In this document: positions 1-8,809 of the stretch, piece by piece
Layout: each line of letters starts with the position of its first letter
Numbering within the stretch: position 1 is the first letter of the stretch
Source: Gemmatimonadota bacterium
Lineage (GTDB): Bacteria > Gemmatimonadota > Gemmatimonadetes > Gemmatimonadales > GWC2-71-9
Assembly: GCA_020351775.1 (NCBI GenBank)
Contig: CP070666.1
Span: 3,871,055 to 3,907,460 of the forward strand
Direction: 5' to 3'
DNA length: 36,406 nucleotides
Program-made: the position numbers and the translations under genes
The notes under the pieces: generated by a model
What the model was told of the DNA's origin: nothing
The model's input: the letters and a program-made list of their open reading frames with translations, nothing else
The model's database searches: none

Positions 1-543
1 ATCCAAAGCACGCTGGACGATCGTGCGTATATGGTCCTCGGAGAGCGGCTCCAGTACGAACACTCTCAGTCGCGAGAGCAACGCACTGTTCAACTCAAAG
101 CTTGGGTTCTCTGTCGTCGCTCCGATCAGCGTAATGACCCCGCGCTCAACCCAGGGCAGAAAGGCATCTTGCTGTGCTTTGTTGAAGCGGTGGATTTCAT
201 CACAGAACAGGATCGTCCCCTTGCCCTCGTACTCCTGCCTCACCTGGGCTTGTTTGATTATCTCGCGCACCTGCGGAACGCCAGCTGTCACGGCGCTGAA
301 CGGCTCAAAGCGACGGTCGGTATAGTTGGCGATCAGGCGGGCCAGCGTTGTCTTGCCCGAGCCAGGTGGTCCCCAGAAGACCAGCGAGGTCACGTCGCCC
401 CGGAGGATTGCCTCTCGCAGCGGCTTGCCCTCCCCGACGAGGTGTTCCTGACCCAGGAAGTCCTCCAGCACTCTGGGGCGCATGCGCGACGCGAGCGGCT
501 CATAGGAGTCCGCGTGGTCAAACAGCGAGTGCTCCGGTCTCAT
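1..543 (-). CDS. rarA: Replication-associated recombination protein A (RarA/MgsA-type AAA+ ATPase), 3' end cut by window
   Basis: An AAA+ clamp-loader-like ATPase that acts at stalled replication forks; family members bind SSB and single-stranded ends. Reading from ATG at 541-543, 181 codons are visible with no stop before the window edge. Seen: Walker A GPPGSGKT at residues 58-65, Walker B ILFCDEIH at 111-118, sensor-1 GATTENPS at 141-148 and a likely arginine finger in SRLR near 158. The N-terminal [13 protein letters not shown] stretch and the [14 protein letters not shown] segment after Walker B are typical of RarA rather than RuvB or DnaX. The C-terminal lid and tetramerisation domain lie outside the window. 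It starts 6 bases after the stop of the cca-like gene, so the two are probably co-transcribed. Confidence 0.95.
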   Translation of the reverse strand, partial: MRPEHSLFDHADSYEPLASRMRPRVLEDFLGQEHLVGEGKPLREAILRGDVTSLVFWGPPGSGKTTLARLIANYTDRRFEPFSAVTAGVPQVREIIKQAQVRQEYEGKGTILFCDEIHRFNKAQQDAFLPWVERGVITLIGATTENPSFELNSALLSRLRVFVLEPLSEDHIRTIVQRALD

Positions 544-549
544 GTGAGA

Positions 550-1827
550 CTAGCCTCGGTCGGAGCGTGCGTTGGTCTCGTCGCTCCTGTCCTTGGCAGG
601 GGAGGGGGGAGCGGACAGTGGATCTCGTGCCCGTAAATCAAGAGCCCTCTGAAGTAGCCGTGTTCTTGAGTTGAGTTCCGGCTCCTGCAAGACCTCGTCC
701 AGCAGCTGCTGCAGGATGCGACCCACCTCCGGCCCCTGCTCGATGCCTGCCGCAAGGAGGTCCTCCCCGTCCACGGCTAGTTCGCCCAGGGTGAGCGGGG
801 CTCCCGACGCACGAATGCGCTTCACGGCAACCCTCAGCCTCGCGTCGGCTCCTTGAGCCACCCAGATGGCGACCAAGTCATCCACCGCCGAGCCCGCTTG
901 TGCCATCCACCGCCTCACGTGTGCCGGTGAACCGGGATCGGGGTGCTGGGTCACGTAGCGACCGACGGCGGCTGCTCGCTCTGTGTCAACATTGGAGCAC
1001 TTCAGCCGAGCCAGGGTTGCTCCCGGGTTGTCTGACAGATAGGCAGTGATGAGTACGGGGTCCTGACCCTCGATGCGGTCGGCGACCCGCAGGCGCTCGG
1101 GGACTGCCCCGGGCGCCCCGCACTGTAGCTCCGGCAACCAGACTTCGAGAGCCCCGACCTCGCTCCACAGGCGCACCAGCTCGCTGGGCCGCTGAGCCCC
1201 CTGCAATCCCCGGAACCACTCTTCTCTCACCCGCTCCGCCGACAGGTGTCGTAGACCGACAGCATTCTCCACGGCAGCATTCCAGGTCTCGGGTTCTATC
1301 GCGAAGCCAAAGCGTGCGGCGAACCGGAGTGCTCGCAGGATCCGGAGATAGTCCTCGCGGAAGCGATGCACCGGATTCCCAACCGCACGGATCACCTTGG
1401 CTTCCAGGTCCGCCGCACCGGCCAATGGGTCGCGCCACTCGAATCTCGTGGGGTGGTATGCGATCGCATTCATGGTGAAGTCCCTGCGAGCCAGGTCTGC
1501 TTCGAGCGATACTCCGAACTCGACTACAGCGTGGCGCCCATCAGTCTTCACGTCGCGCCGGAATGTGGTTACTTCGTGAGGCCGGCGGTTCTTGTCGAGC
1601 ACGGCGACTGTTCCGTGGTCGATTCCTATCGGTATCGTGCGCCTGAAGAGACCGGTTACCTGTCGCGGTGTTGCTGCGGTCGCTAGGTCAAAGTCCTTGT
1701 TGACGTAGCCAAGCAGGTTGTCCCGGACCGCACCTCCAACGCACCAAGTCTCGAATCCTGCACCCTCAAGCCGCTCGGCAATGCGGAGGACTTCAGCCGG
1801 AATCGGCAATTTCGAGGGAAACGGCAT
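550..1827 (-). CDS. cca: CCA-adding enzyme / poly(A) polymerase family nucleotidyltransferase
   Basis: Class II tRNA nucleotidyltransferase family; members add CCA to tRNA 3' ends, add only part of it, or polyadenylate RNA. Numbering from ATG 1825-1827: the GGAVRD signature begins at residue 31, the two catalytic carboxylates lie in DFDLATAA (D45, D47), and RRDFTMNA (114-121) is the conserved motif that follows. The head domain continues with the RILRALRFAARFGF helix that contacts substrate. At about 425 residues it is a normal length. A GTG at 1897-1899 would add 24 residues, but ATG 1827 has a TGAGG upstream and the family fold begins just after it, so I prefer the shorter start. Sequence alone does not show whether it adds CCA, only CC, only A, or poly(A). 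Confidence 0.9.
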   Translation of the reverse strand: MPFPSKLPIPAEVLRIAERLEGAGFETWCVGGAVRDNLLGYVNKDFDLATAATPRQVTGLFRRTIPIGIDHGTVAVLDKNRRPHEVTTFRRDVKTDGRHAVVEFGVSLEADLARRDFTMNAIAYHPTRFEWRDPLAGAADLEAKVIRAVGNPVHRFREDYLRILRALRFAARFGFAIEPETWNAAVENAVGLRHLSAERVREEWFRGLQGAQRPSELVRLWSEVGALEVWLPELQCGAPGAVPERLRVADRIEGQDPVLITAYLSDNPGATLARLKCSNVDTERAAAVGRYVTQHPDPGSPAHVRRWMAQAGSAVDDLVAIWVAQGADARLRVAVKRIRASGAPLTLGELAVDGEDLLAAGIEQGPEVGRILQQLLDEVLQEPELNSRTRLLQRALDLRARDPLSAPPSPAKDRSDETNARSDRG

Positions 1828-1948
1828 CTGGATACGCCTCAGCACAGCGCGGTACTGATCCGCCAGCGTTCCGCGTTCCGGGGTCCAGGTCTCGCCCACA
1901 CGATGAGTTCACCGACATCGGCCCCCACCGCCGGCTCCCCGCGGTCCG

Positions 1949-2740
1949 TCATCCACACAGGACGCTCCCCCCATTGACGTTCAAGATCTCCCCGGTGACA
2001 TGCCTGGCGAGTTGGGAGCACAGGAACACGATGGGTCCGGCAACGTCGGCAGCGCTCGCCACGCGCCTCATTGGTATTCCGGCTTCGATTTGGCTCCTGC
2101 CACGACCGCCCTCGCTTGCGAACGGAAGCTCACACATCTCCGTATCGACCCAGCCCGGCGCCACAGCATTCACCCTGACGTCGGGCGCCGCTTCGACTGC
2201 GAGTGACTTGACGAAGGAGTTCACAGCCCCCTTGGTGGCGGCATAGTCAGCGTGGAACCCCTCACCTCGCTGAGCTGCGGTGCTGGAGACGATGACAATG
2301 GATCTGTCGTTCGTCGTGGCGGCACTGGCCTGCATCGCCCTCAACGCGGCACGACATCCGTAGAAGATGGAGTCGAGATTCACCGACATTGTGGTACGCC
2401 ACTGATCGTCGCTCATCTCCGTCAGCGGCACTTCGTCCGGGGGCCAGATGCCCGCATTGGCAACGAAGCAGTCCAGCCGGCCAAAGGCCGCAACGGTTTC
2501 GTCCACTGCGCGTTCACAGTCCTCGCAGCTCGAAACATCAGCCTGGATCGCAATCGGCGGTCGACCAGTGTCACTCCGCGACAGGCCCGCCAACACACTC
2601 TCAGCAGACGATCTGCGGGTCCGATATGTGATCGCTACGCCGGCACCGGCCGTGGCCAACATCTTGGCGGTCGCCGCTCCAATCCCCCGCGACCCACCGG
2701 TGACGAGCGCGACCTTACCCGTAAGATCGATTAGTCCCAC
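1949..2740 (-). CDS. Short-chain dehydrogenase/reductase (SDR), FabG-like
   Basis: NAD(P)-dependent oxidoreductase with a Rossmann fold. From GTG 2738-2740: cofactor motif TGGSRGIG at residues 14-21, NAG at 95-97, active-site Asn 121, Ser in VSST (152-153), and the catalytic YAATK with Tyr166 and Lys170. The C-terminal NVNGG resembles the end of classical FabG-type reductases. Length (263 residues) is ordinary. A further in-frame GTG at 2783-2785 would overlap the upstream gene by 34 bases; GTG 2740 sits 6 bases after a GGAG and leads straight into the fold, so I chose it. The substrate cannot be read from sequence: 3-oxoacyl-ACP reduction is possible but no fatty-acid synthesis genes adjoin. 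The neighbour upstream is the PHP phosphatase, 11 bases away, so they are likely co-transcribed. Confidence 0.88.
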   Translation of the reverse strand: MGLIDLTGKVALVTGGSRGIGAATAKMLATAGAGVAITYRTRRSSAESVLAGLSRSDTGRPPIAIQADVSSCEDCERAVDETVAAFGRLDCFVANAGIWPPDEVPLTEMSDDQWRTTMSVNLDSIFYGCRAALRAMQASAATTNDRSIVIVSSTAAQRGEGFHADYAATKGAVNSFVKSLAVEAAPDVRVNAVAPGWVDTEMCELPFASEGGRGRSQIEAGIPMRRVASAADVAGPIVFLCSQLARHVTGEILNVNGGSVLCG

Positions 2741-2751
2741 TGGACGCTCCG

Positions 2752-3516
2752 TCAACTTCCCATGTAGTGCTTGATTCTCGACCACAGGCCCTCGCGGAAT
2801 GCCACCGCAGGAACCGGGTTCATATCCACGTCCTCTAGCACCGCCCTCGGGTTACCTTCAGTGAGCGAACGGGTGATGTGTTCCGACTCGTGGTTCGACA
2901 AGAACTGAACTGCGTTGCCCAGCACCCGGTCATCACCGTGATTGTCCGCAGCCACAACGTCGACCAGTCCCGCACCGAGCAGCTGCCGAGCCACATGCCC
3001 CCGCTCGCTGGAGCGAGTGAGTGTCGTCGCATCGACCTGCACTTTCGCTCCGAGTTGCTTCCACTGTGCCACTGACTTGACGCCACAATTCCTGTAGCGT
3101 TCGACGTGAGCCACCAGCGGTACGGCATCACCCTCTACCAGACCTTCCAGCAAGGATGTCGCGTCATCCTCGAACACCGAGATGGGAAACTCCACCAGGT
3201 AGTAGCGCGATCCCGCCAACGAGAACCGCCGATCGTCGAGTATGCTTGCCACGAGTGGCACGTCCAACATGATCTCGAAACCGAGATGCAAGCGGGGTTT
3301 CTCTGGGGCTTCACGACTCAACAAAGTGAACGCGACGTCGCGCCTTTCGAGAGCATCTTCCTTGTCGAATGCGAGTTCACCTGCGCTGACGTGGGGCGTG
3401 AGAACAACATCCGTGATCCCACTCTCGGCGAATTGCCTCAGCACCAGAACCGATTGCGTCACTGACCTCGATCCGTCGTCGATGTCTGGAAGGAGGTGGC
3501 TGTGTATGTCGATCAA
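2752..3516 (-). CDS. PHP-domain protein, CpsB/YwqE-type tyrosine phosphatase family
   Basis: Metal-dependent phosphatase of the polymerase-and-histidinol-phosphatase fold. In Firmicutes such proteins dephosphorylate bacterial tyrosine kinases that control capsule export. The N-terminus carries the metal-binding signature IHSHLLPDIDDG (His5, His7, Asp13-Asp14), followed by TPHVSAG, AHVERYR and ADNHGDD at the positions where the family has its remaining metal ligands. The last is a variant of the more usual SDAHN. Start is TTG (3514-3516), 7 bases after a GAAAGG; no ATG or GTG lies upstream in frame for some distance. Length 254 is normal. No capsule gene or BY-kinase lies within the window, so the partner is unknown. 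It follows the small gene at 3598-3849 and runs into the SDR gene. Confidence 0.85.
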   Translation of the reverse strand: MIDIHSHLLPDIDDGSRSVTQSVLVLRQFAESGITDVVLTPHVSAGELAFDKEDALERRDVAFTLLSREAPEKPRLHLGFEIMLDVPLVASILDDRRFSLAGSRYYLVEFPISVFEDDATSLLEGLVEGDAVPLVAHVERYRNCGVKSVAQWKQLGAKVQVDATTLTRSSERGHVARQLLGAGLVDVVAADNHGDDRVLGNAVQFLSNHESEHITRSLTEGNPRAVLEDVDMNPVPAVAFREGLWSRIKHYMGS

Positions 3517-3597
3517 GGCTTGTCGCCTTTCAGCGCGGCCCGATCCACATCGGGACGACGCGGCACCATAAGCGAGTGGTGGAGCCGGCAGTCAGCA

Positions 3598-3849
3598 TCA
3601 CATCGCCGCGAGCCGCTCCGGCTGCTGCTCGGCCACAACCTCACACGAGAAGGTGATCAACGCGTCGGCCGCCAAGAGGGTCATGGCGGTGTCGTGACTT
3701 GGCGGGCCCGACTTCGCCTCCTCGACTAGCCGACGCGCCATCTTCCTGAGCGTCTCGGGCGACAGCGTGCCAGGCAGCGCTCCGCCACAAGCCGCTTGCA
3801 GTATACGGCTCCGTAGCGACGCAGGAGCATCCACTAGTCGTGTTTCCAA
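3598..3849 (-). CDS. Small protein of unknown function downstream of alaS
   Basis: Not recognised. The listed form is 83 residues from TTG 3847-3849, mostly helical in appearance, with no transmembrane segment or signal peptide and two or three cysteines. The frame stays open upstream without an ATG, GTG or TTG, and a CTG at 3868-3870 overlaps the alaS stop as CTGA. Starting there gives an N-terminus reading MTTLNSWLETRLVDAP, which looks natural, and an AAGGA lies three bases before it. The gene fills the space between alaS and the PHP phosphatase on the same strand, so it is probably translated from the alaS transcript. It could alternatively be a chance frame; base composition by codon position resembles its neighbours. 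Confidence 0.55.
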   Translation of the reverse strand: METRLVDAPASLRSRILQAACGGALPGTLSPETLRKMARRLVEEAKSGPPSHDTAMTLLAADALITFSCEVVAEQQPERLAAM

Positions 3850-3866
3850 CCAGCTGTTCAGAGTGG

Positions 3867-6527
3867 TCAGTTGTCCTTGACTCCCATTGCTGCCGCAACT
3901 ATCTCAGGGGCCCGCGTACGTGTTTCAAACAGCTTCGATGGGTCTCCGATACCGGCTGATGCGAAGTGGGGCCTACCGCCCCCCTTGCCCCCGCTCACCG
4001 CAGCCAACCGTCGTGCCAGCTCACCCGCACTGACACCCCGCGAAACGAGGTCATCAGTCACGGCGATATGGAGTCCCGGTCGTTCGCCTGTCGTGAGCAG
4101 TACCTTGATGGCGCCCTTGTTCCGGTCTCGGAAATTGTCGACCATGAGACCGATCTGCGCCCGGTCCGAGACGGGCGACTCCTCGATGGAAAGGGTCACG
4201 TCACCAATCACATGCGTTTCACCTTGCGTCCCACGGTCTCCGCTCCCCGACCTGAGTAATTCCTCTACCTGCTTCTCCAAGCGCTTTTTCTCTGCCAGCA
4301 ACGATTCAATCTTTCGTGCGACGTGTTCGGGGCTGGTACGCAGACTGCCGGCGACTTCATCTATGCGCTCGCTCAGCGTCTTGACGAAGGCGTAGGCTGC
4401 GGGGCCGGTCACGGCTTCTATTCGACGTACACCTGCGGCTACACCGGTCTCATGAGTGAAATGAAACAACCCAATCTGGCCCGTCGAACGGACGTGAGTG
4501 CCGCCGCACAGCTCGAGCGAAACCTCAGGTATATCCACTACGCGGACCCTGTCACCATACTTCTCTCCGAACAACGCCATCGCTCCCGCACGAATCGCAT
4601 CAGCATAAGGCATATCGTATGTATCGACAGTGGCATTGAGCCAGATACTGCGATTGACTTCGGCTTCAATCGCGGCGAGCTCCTCTTCATTCACCGGTGC
4701 GTGATGCGAGAAGTCAAAGCGCAGTCTGTCAGGTGCCACCACGGACCCCGCCTGGCGGACGTGCCTGCCGAGCACGTTGCGGAGCGCTGCGTGCACGAGA
4801 TGCGTCGCCGTATGGTTCCGCTCTATGTCGCGCCTGCGGGGTTCGTCAACAATAGCCCTTACCCCCGTAGGTTCGAATGGTCCGTCAAAGGTACCGATCA
4901 CGACCTGCTTGCCGTCCTCTTTGCGAACATCCTCTACCGGCAGTTCCCAGCCGTCACCTTGGACCACTCCGACGTCACTTACCTGTCCACCCGATTCCGA
5001 GTAGAACGGGTTTTCGCGCAGCACCAGCGCTAGCCGGTCCTCACTTTGCCGGAACGCAATCACCTCAGTGTCAGAAATCGTTGTGTCGTACCCGACAAAC
5101 TTCTGGCGCACCCGGGGCATCACCCTGGTGAACTTGCCCTTGATTCCGCGAGGCCCGTCATCCATGGCGCCTGCACGGTGGGCATGGCCGGGCTGCGACT
5201 TCACACGCTGGGCATCAAGTGCGACCTCGAAACCGGAGCGGTCGACCGACCAACCACGCTCGCGAGCAATGAGTTCCGTAAGGTCAATCGGGAATCCAAA
5301 GGTATCGTAGAGCTTGAACGCATCGACTCCTGAGATTGTGCCTGCCGGCCGGGTGATGATGTCGTCGAGACGACGTAATCCATCGCCGATGGTCTCGAGA
5401 AACCGCTCTTCCTCAGCTCTAGTCCACCGTTCGATCTCGTCGGCCTTGGACACCAGTTCCGGATAGACCGAACCCATCTGTCCAACCACCGTGTCGGTCA
5501 TGTGCACCAACGTAGGCTCACGCCGCCCCAGCAGGTACGCATGCCGCACCGCCCTACGCAGGATGCGGCGCAACACGTAGCCACGCCCTTCGGAAGACGG
5601 ATACACTTCGTCAGCGATCAGAAACGCAACCGCTCGCGCATGGTCCGCTAGCACTCTATAGCCAACGCCCTTTGGACCTCGGTCATATGGTACACCGACG
5701 ACCTCCACTCCCCGCTCGATAATCTTCATGAACAGATCGGTGTCGAAGTTGGATGGAACATCCTGCATCACCGCTGCTATACGTTCCAACCCTGCGCCCG
5801 TGTCTACCGAGGGGGCGGGTAGTGGTGTACGGGACCCGTCGGAAGCCTGGTCGAACTGCATGAAGACCAGATTCCAGATCTCCATCAGATGGCCGGATTC
5901 GGCAAGTTCCACGAAATGATCGAGCGGCAGATCACCATGCAGCGGGGCCTGGCTGCTACGCAATGTGGTACCCTGCTCCAATCCCCTGATATCGACATAG
6001 ATCTCCGAACAAGGGCCGCAGGGACCCGTGTCACCCATCTGCCAGAAGTTGTCTTTGTCACCCAATCCGTAGATCCGGGTATCACTGATACCGGTTATCT
6101 CACGCCACAGCCTTCTAGCATCAGCGTCAGTGTGGTGCACCGAGACGTAGATCCTACCGGGGTCGATGCCCAAATACTCGTCGCTGGTCACCCACTCCCA
6201 GCCGAACTCGATCGCATCGCGCTTGAAGTAGTCGCCGAACGAGAAGTTGCCGAGCATTTCGAAGAAGGTGTGGTGCCGCGCGGTGTGTCCTACTTCCTCC
6301 AGGTCGTTGTGCTTCCCCCCGGCGCGAACACACTTCTGTGCCGTGACTGCCCGCCTGTAGTCGCGCCGGTCGATCCCCTGGAACACCTGCTTGAATTGCA
6401 CCATGCCCGCGTTGGTGAACAGCAGAGTGGGGTCATCCGCCGGCACCAACGATGCGGATTGGATGTGCTTGTGGCCGCGCGACTTGAAGAAGTCGATGAA
6501 GGACTGGCGAATCGTCGATGCGTTCAT
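3867..6527 (-). CDS. alaS: Alanyl-tRNA synthetase
   Basis: Charges tRNA-Ala with alanine and hydrolyses mischarged Ser/Gly-tRNA-Ala. Full-length at 886 residues. Seen in order: class II catalytic core opening with FFKSRGHK and LLFTNAGM, the HTARHHTFFEMLGNFSFGDY motif 2 region (81-100), motif 3 GAGLERI (244-250), the editing domain with zinc-type ligands HTATH (572-576) and CGGTH (674-678), a coiled coil at about 735-760, and the C-Ala glycine-rich GGKGGGRPHFASAG near 847-860. ATG 6525-6527 is preceded by AAAAGG only two bases away, a tight but usable ribosome site. It lies downstream of recX with a 107-base gap. The recA-recX-alaS order is familiar from enterobacteria. Confidence 0.98.
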   Translation of the reverse strand: MNASTIRQSFIDFFKSRGHKHIQSASLVPADDPTLLFTNAGMVQFKQVFQGIDRRDYRRAVTAQKCVRAGGKHNDLEEVGHTARHHTFFEMLGNFSFGDYFKRDAIEFGWEWVTSDEYLGIDPGRIYVSVHHTDADARRLWREITGISDTRIYGLGDKDNFWQMGDTGPCGPCSEIYVDIRGLEQGTTLRSSQAPLHGDLPLDHFVELAESGHLMEIWNLVFMQFDQASDGSRTPLPAPSVDTGAGLERIAAVMQDVPSNFDTDLFMKIIERGVEVVGVPYDRGPKGVGYRVLADHARAVAFLIADEVYPSSEGRGYVLRRILRRAVRHAYLLGRREPTLVHMTDTVVGQMGSVYPELVSKADEIERWTRAEEERFLETIGDGLRRLDDIITRPAGTISGVDAFKLYDTFGFPIDLTELIARERGWSVDRSGFEVALDAQRVKSQPGHAHRAGAMDDGPRGIKGKFTRVMPRVRQKFVGYDTTISDTEVIAFRQSEDRLALVLRENPFYSESGGQVSDVGVVQGDGWELPVEDVRKEDGKQVVIGTFDGPFEPTGVRAIVDEPRRRDIERNHTATHLVHAALRNVLGRHVRQAGSVVAPDRLRFDFSHHAPVNEEELAAIEAEVNRSIWLNATVDTYDMPYADAIRAGAMALFGEKYGDRVRVVDIPEVSLELCGGTHVRSTGQIGLFHFTHETGVAAGVRRIEAVTGPAAYAFVKTLSERIDEVAGSLRTSPEHVARKIESLLAEKKRLEKQVEELLRSGSGDRGTQGETHVIGDVTLSIEESPVSDRAQIGLMVDNFRDRNKGAIKVLLTTGERPGLHIAVTDDLVSRGVSAGELARRLAAVSGGKGGGRPHFASAGIGDPSKLFETRTRAPEIVAAAMGVKDN

Positions 6528-6634
6528 AGCCTTTTAAGTTAATACCGAACCCGTGCAGATGGTACGAGATCGGAAGCGGACGGAGCGCTGCGAGCGGTAA
6601 AGTCGAGAATCGCCATGGACCGGCGCCTGCACCG

Positions 6635-7336
6635 CTATTCAGCACCGCGCTGCTGGCGCCCGACCCCTCGTACAAGCGCGGCCACCAGCTCCCTCACTTC
6701 CCACCCTCGATACCCCCGTCGGGACAGGTACGCCAATAGCCGGCGCTGCAGTTTTTCGGGCGGCAGACCATCCAGCTGAGCCAAGCGTCTCTCCGCAAGG
6801 ACTCGAGCCTGCTCCCCGGGATCGAAACCCTCCCGGTCTACTATCTCGTCGATTGCACGCTCAGCCAGGCGTCGTTCGACGCCGTGCGAGAGCAGATCGG
6901 TGAGAATGCGCGGGGGACCGGCTCCCCGGGACAGCCGCACCCGCGCGAAGTGCCGCGCGTACTCGGCGTCGTCAAGCAGGCCCTTGCTCTCCAACCGGCC
7001 AACAGCCTCAGCTGCCGCCGATGGGTTGTGGCCGCGATCCCGTAAGCGACGCAGCAGGTCGTTCACCGCACGCGGCCGAGCTGCGAGCATCCTCACCGCT
7101 ACCAGATAGGCAGCCTCGACATTGGCTGCCCGCGACAATCTCTCGTACAGCTCATCGGACAGCGCGCCGCCGGTGACCAGGTCGAAGTCGGAGACGATGT
7201 CAGCCGGAAGGCTGGCGAAGCGCGCGTCGTTGATTTCGATCACGACGTTGCCGGGGATCCGCTTATCCGGGCTGAGTGCCGTGACCCGTTTTGCCCCTTG
7301 CAGCGCGGCGGCCGGCTGGGTGCGGTGGCGGGACAT
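6635..7336 (-). CDS. recX: Regulatory protein RecX
   Basis: RecX binds RecA filaments and restrains or modulates strand exchange. The body shows three tandem three-helix repeats: first around AAYLVAVRMLAARPRAVNDLLRRL, then the hallmark GLLDDAEYARHFARVRLSRGAGPPRI segment, then the third repeat ending near YRGWEVRELVAAL. The N-terminal 65 residues resemble the beta-rich leader seen in Gram-positive RecX rather than the short enterobacterial form, making the protein 233 residues. ATG 7334-7336 lies 43 bases downstream of the recA stop, with only a weak upstream purine run, so it is most likely expressed by readthrough from recA. Confidence 0.92.
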   Translation of the reverse strand: MSRHRTQPAAALQGAKRVTALSPDKRIPGNVVIEINDARFASLPADIVSDFDLVTGGALSDELYERLSRAANVEAAYLVAVRMLAARPRAVNDLLRRLRDRGHNPSAAAEAVGRLESKGLLDDAEYARHFARVRLSRGAGPPRILTDLLSHGVERRLAERAIDEIVDREGFDPGEQARVLAERRLAQLDGLPPEKLQRRLLAYLSRRGYRGWEVRELVAALVRGVGRQQRGAE

Positions 7337-7379
7337 TACACTGGGGTCCTACCGATCTGACCCGGACTCGAGACCGGGA

Positions 7380-8471
7380 TCAGGAACCGGATGGCGCTGC
7401 TGGTCCCTCATCCACCTCCTTTTCCTCCACGACGTCGTCCGCTGACGTTATTCCTAGGAATGCCTTCACGCTCGCTTCAATCTCGTCAGCCATCACGGGA
7501 TGATCCTTGAGGAACAGTTTGGCATTCTCGCGCCCCTGGCCGATGCGCTCCTTACCGTAGGAATACCAGGCACCGCTCTTCTCGATCACGCCGGCCTCCA
7601 CTCCGAGGTCAACAAGCAGAGACACGTGGCTTATCCCCTCATTGAACATGATGTCGAACTCGGCCTGTTTGAAAGGCGGCGCCACTTTGTTTTTTACGAC
7701 CTTCACACGCACCTTGCTGCCGGTAATTTCGTCACGCTCTTTCACGGGCCCGATACGGCGGACGTCGAGACGGACCGAAGAATAGAACTTGAGCGCGCGG
7801 CCTCCAGTCGTCGTCTCGGGATTGCCGAACATCACGCCTATCTTCTCCCGCAGCTGATTGATGAACACCACGGAGGTGCGGGACCGGTTTATACTGCCGG
7901 CCAACTTCCTCAGCGCCTGTGACATCAGCCGCGCCTGCAGCCCCACGTGCGCGTCACCCATGTCCCCTTCGATCTCTGCTTTTGGTACCAGCGCAGCAAC
8001 CGAATCGATTACGATCACGTCTACCGCTCCCGAGCGCACCAGAATCTCGGCGATCTCCAACGCCTCCTCGCCCGTGTCCGGCTGTGAAACCAGCAGGTCG
8101 TCGAGGTCCACACCGAGCTTCTTGGCGTACTCTACATCCAACGCGTGTTCGGCATCGATGAATGCCGCGACCCCGCCAAGCCGCTGTGCGTTCGCGGCAA
8201 CGTGGAGAGCCAACGTCGTCTTGCCGCTGGACTCCGGGCCGTAGATCTCCGTAATTCGCCCGCGCGGCACGCCGCCGATCCCGATGGCTGCATCGAGGTT
8301 GATTGCGCCGCTCGGGATCGCGCCGACTCGTACGCGGGCCGTCTCCTGTCCCATCCGCATGATGGAACCCTTACCAATGGCCTTCTCGATCTGCGCTATG
8401 GCCAGGTTGAGCGCCTTACGGCGGTCATCGGTCAGAGATCCTGGCTCGTTCTCGGTCTGCTTCGCGGGCAT
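7380..8471 (-). CDS. recA: Recombinase RecA
   Basis: DNA-dependent ATPase for homologous pairing and LexA autocleavage. Walker A is GPESSGKT (residues 78-85); [22 protein letters not shown] carries the Walker B region and the start of loop L1; the L2 region follows with [21 protein letters not shown]. Full length at 363 residues, ending in an acidic tail ([11 protein letters not shown]), as is typical and thought to damp activity. The ATG at 8469-8471 is preceded by GAGG. It begins a run recA-recX-alaS and is separated from yraN by an unusually long 338-base gap, described separately, so it should have its own promoter. Confidence 0.99.
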   Translation of the reverse strand: MPAKQTENEPGSLTDDRRKALNLAIAQIEKAIGKGSIMRMGQETARVRVGAIPSGAINLDAAIGIGGVPRGRITEIYGPESSGKTTLALHVAANAQRLGGVAAFIDAEHALDVEYAKKLGVDLDDLLVSQPDTGEEALEIAEILVRSGAVDVIVIDSVAALVPKAEIEGDMGDAHVGLQARLMSQALRKLAGSINRSRTSVVFINQLREKIGVMFGNPETTTGGRALKFYSSVRLDVRRIGPVKERDEITGSKVRVKVVKNKVAPPFKQAEFDIMFNEGISHVSLLVDLGVEAGVIEKSGAWYSYGKERIGQGRENAKLFLKDHPVMADEIEASVKAFLGITSADDVVEEKEVDEGPAAPSGS

Positions 8472-8809
8472 GCTATATCCTCGCAGTTGTGGCTATCAGT
8501 CTAATGCTAAGGGAACGGGACCAAACGTTGCACTCCTCCCTCGCCCCGGCGGTCACTCTATCCGGCGGAACCAGCGGTCAGTCACCGGCGTTCACCTCTT
8601 CCGGGCGCCCCCGGTTCGCCAACGGTCGCCTCGGCCATCAGCCAGCGCGCCGGTTTCCCGCACCCAGACTTCCCACCAGCAATGGCAGCCGCGCCCCATT
8701 TTGCTACGCCAATCACTCTGCCCCCGCCGTCCCCTCCCCGCTCCCAGTGCCCTTCGTCTGTACTCAGCATTCCGAAGTGCCTAGAACCGAATATAAACCG
8801 AACCTGAGA
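8472..8809. other. 338-base gene-free stretch upstream of recA
   Basis: No frame here looks coding: the longest minus-strand candidate (8582-8770, about 62 codons) is Gly/Arg-rich with no recognisable fold, and plus-strand frames only continue the antisense of yraN. The recA-proximal end holds a possible -10 element TAGACT (minus strand, 8498-8503) 27 bases before the start codon, with a poor -35 (TTTGGT or TTGGTC, spacing 15-16). The distal end holds the direct repeat at 8784-8804. The rest is GC-rich with no tRNA-like fold that I can see. It may be an extended recA leader, a spacer, or an undescribed RNA. Confidence 0.5.
8784..8804 (-). promoter_or_regulatory. LexA-like direct repeat, candidate SOS operator
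   Basis: On the minus strand, TTCGGTT-TATA-TTCGGTT is a perfect 7-base direct repeat with 11-base periodicity. Viewed as GTTC-N7-ATTC it differs by one base from the GTTC-N7-GTTC operator known for alphaproteobacterial LexA. A TATATT that could serve as a -10 element lies in the spacer. It begins 5 bases past the yraN stop and about 313 bases upstream of the recA start, farther than usual for a recA operator. Repeat seen; regulatory role inferred. Confidence 0.4.
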
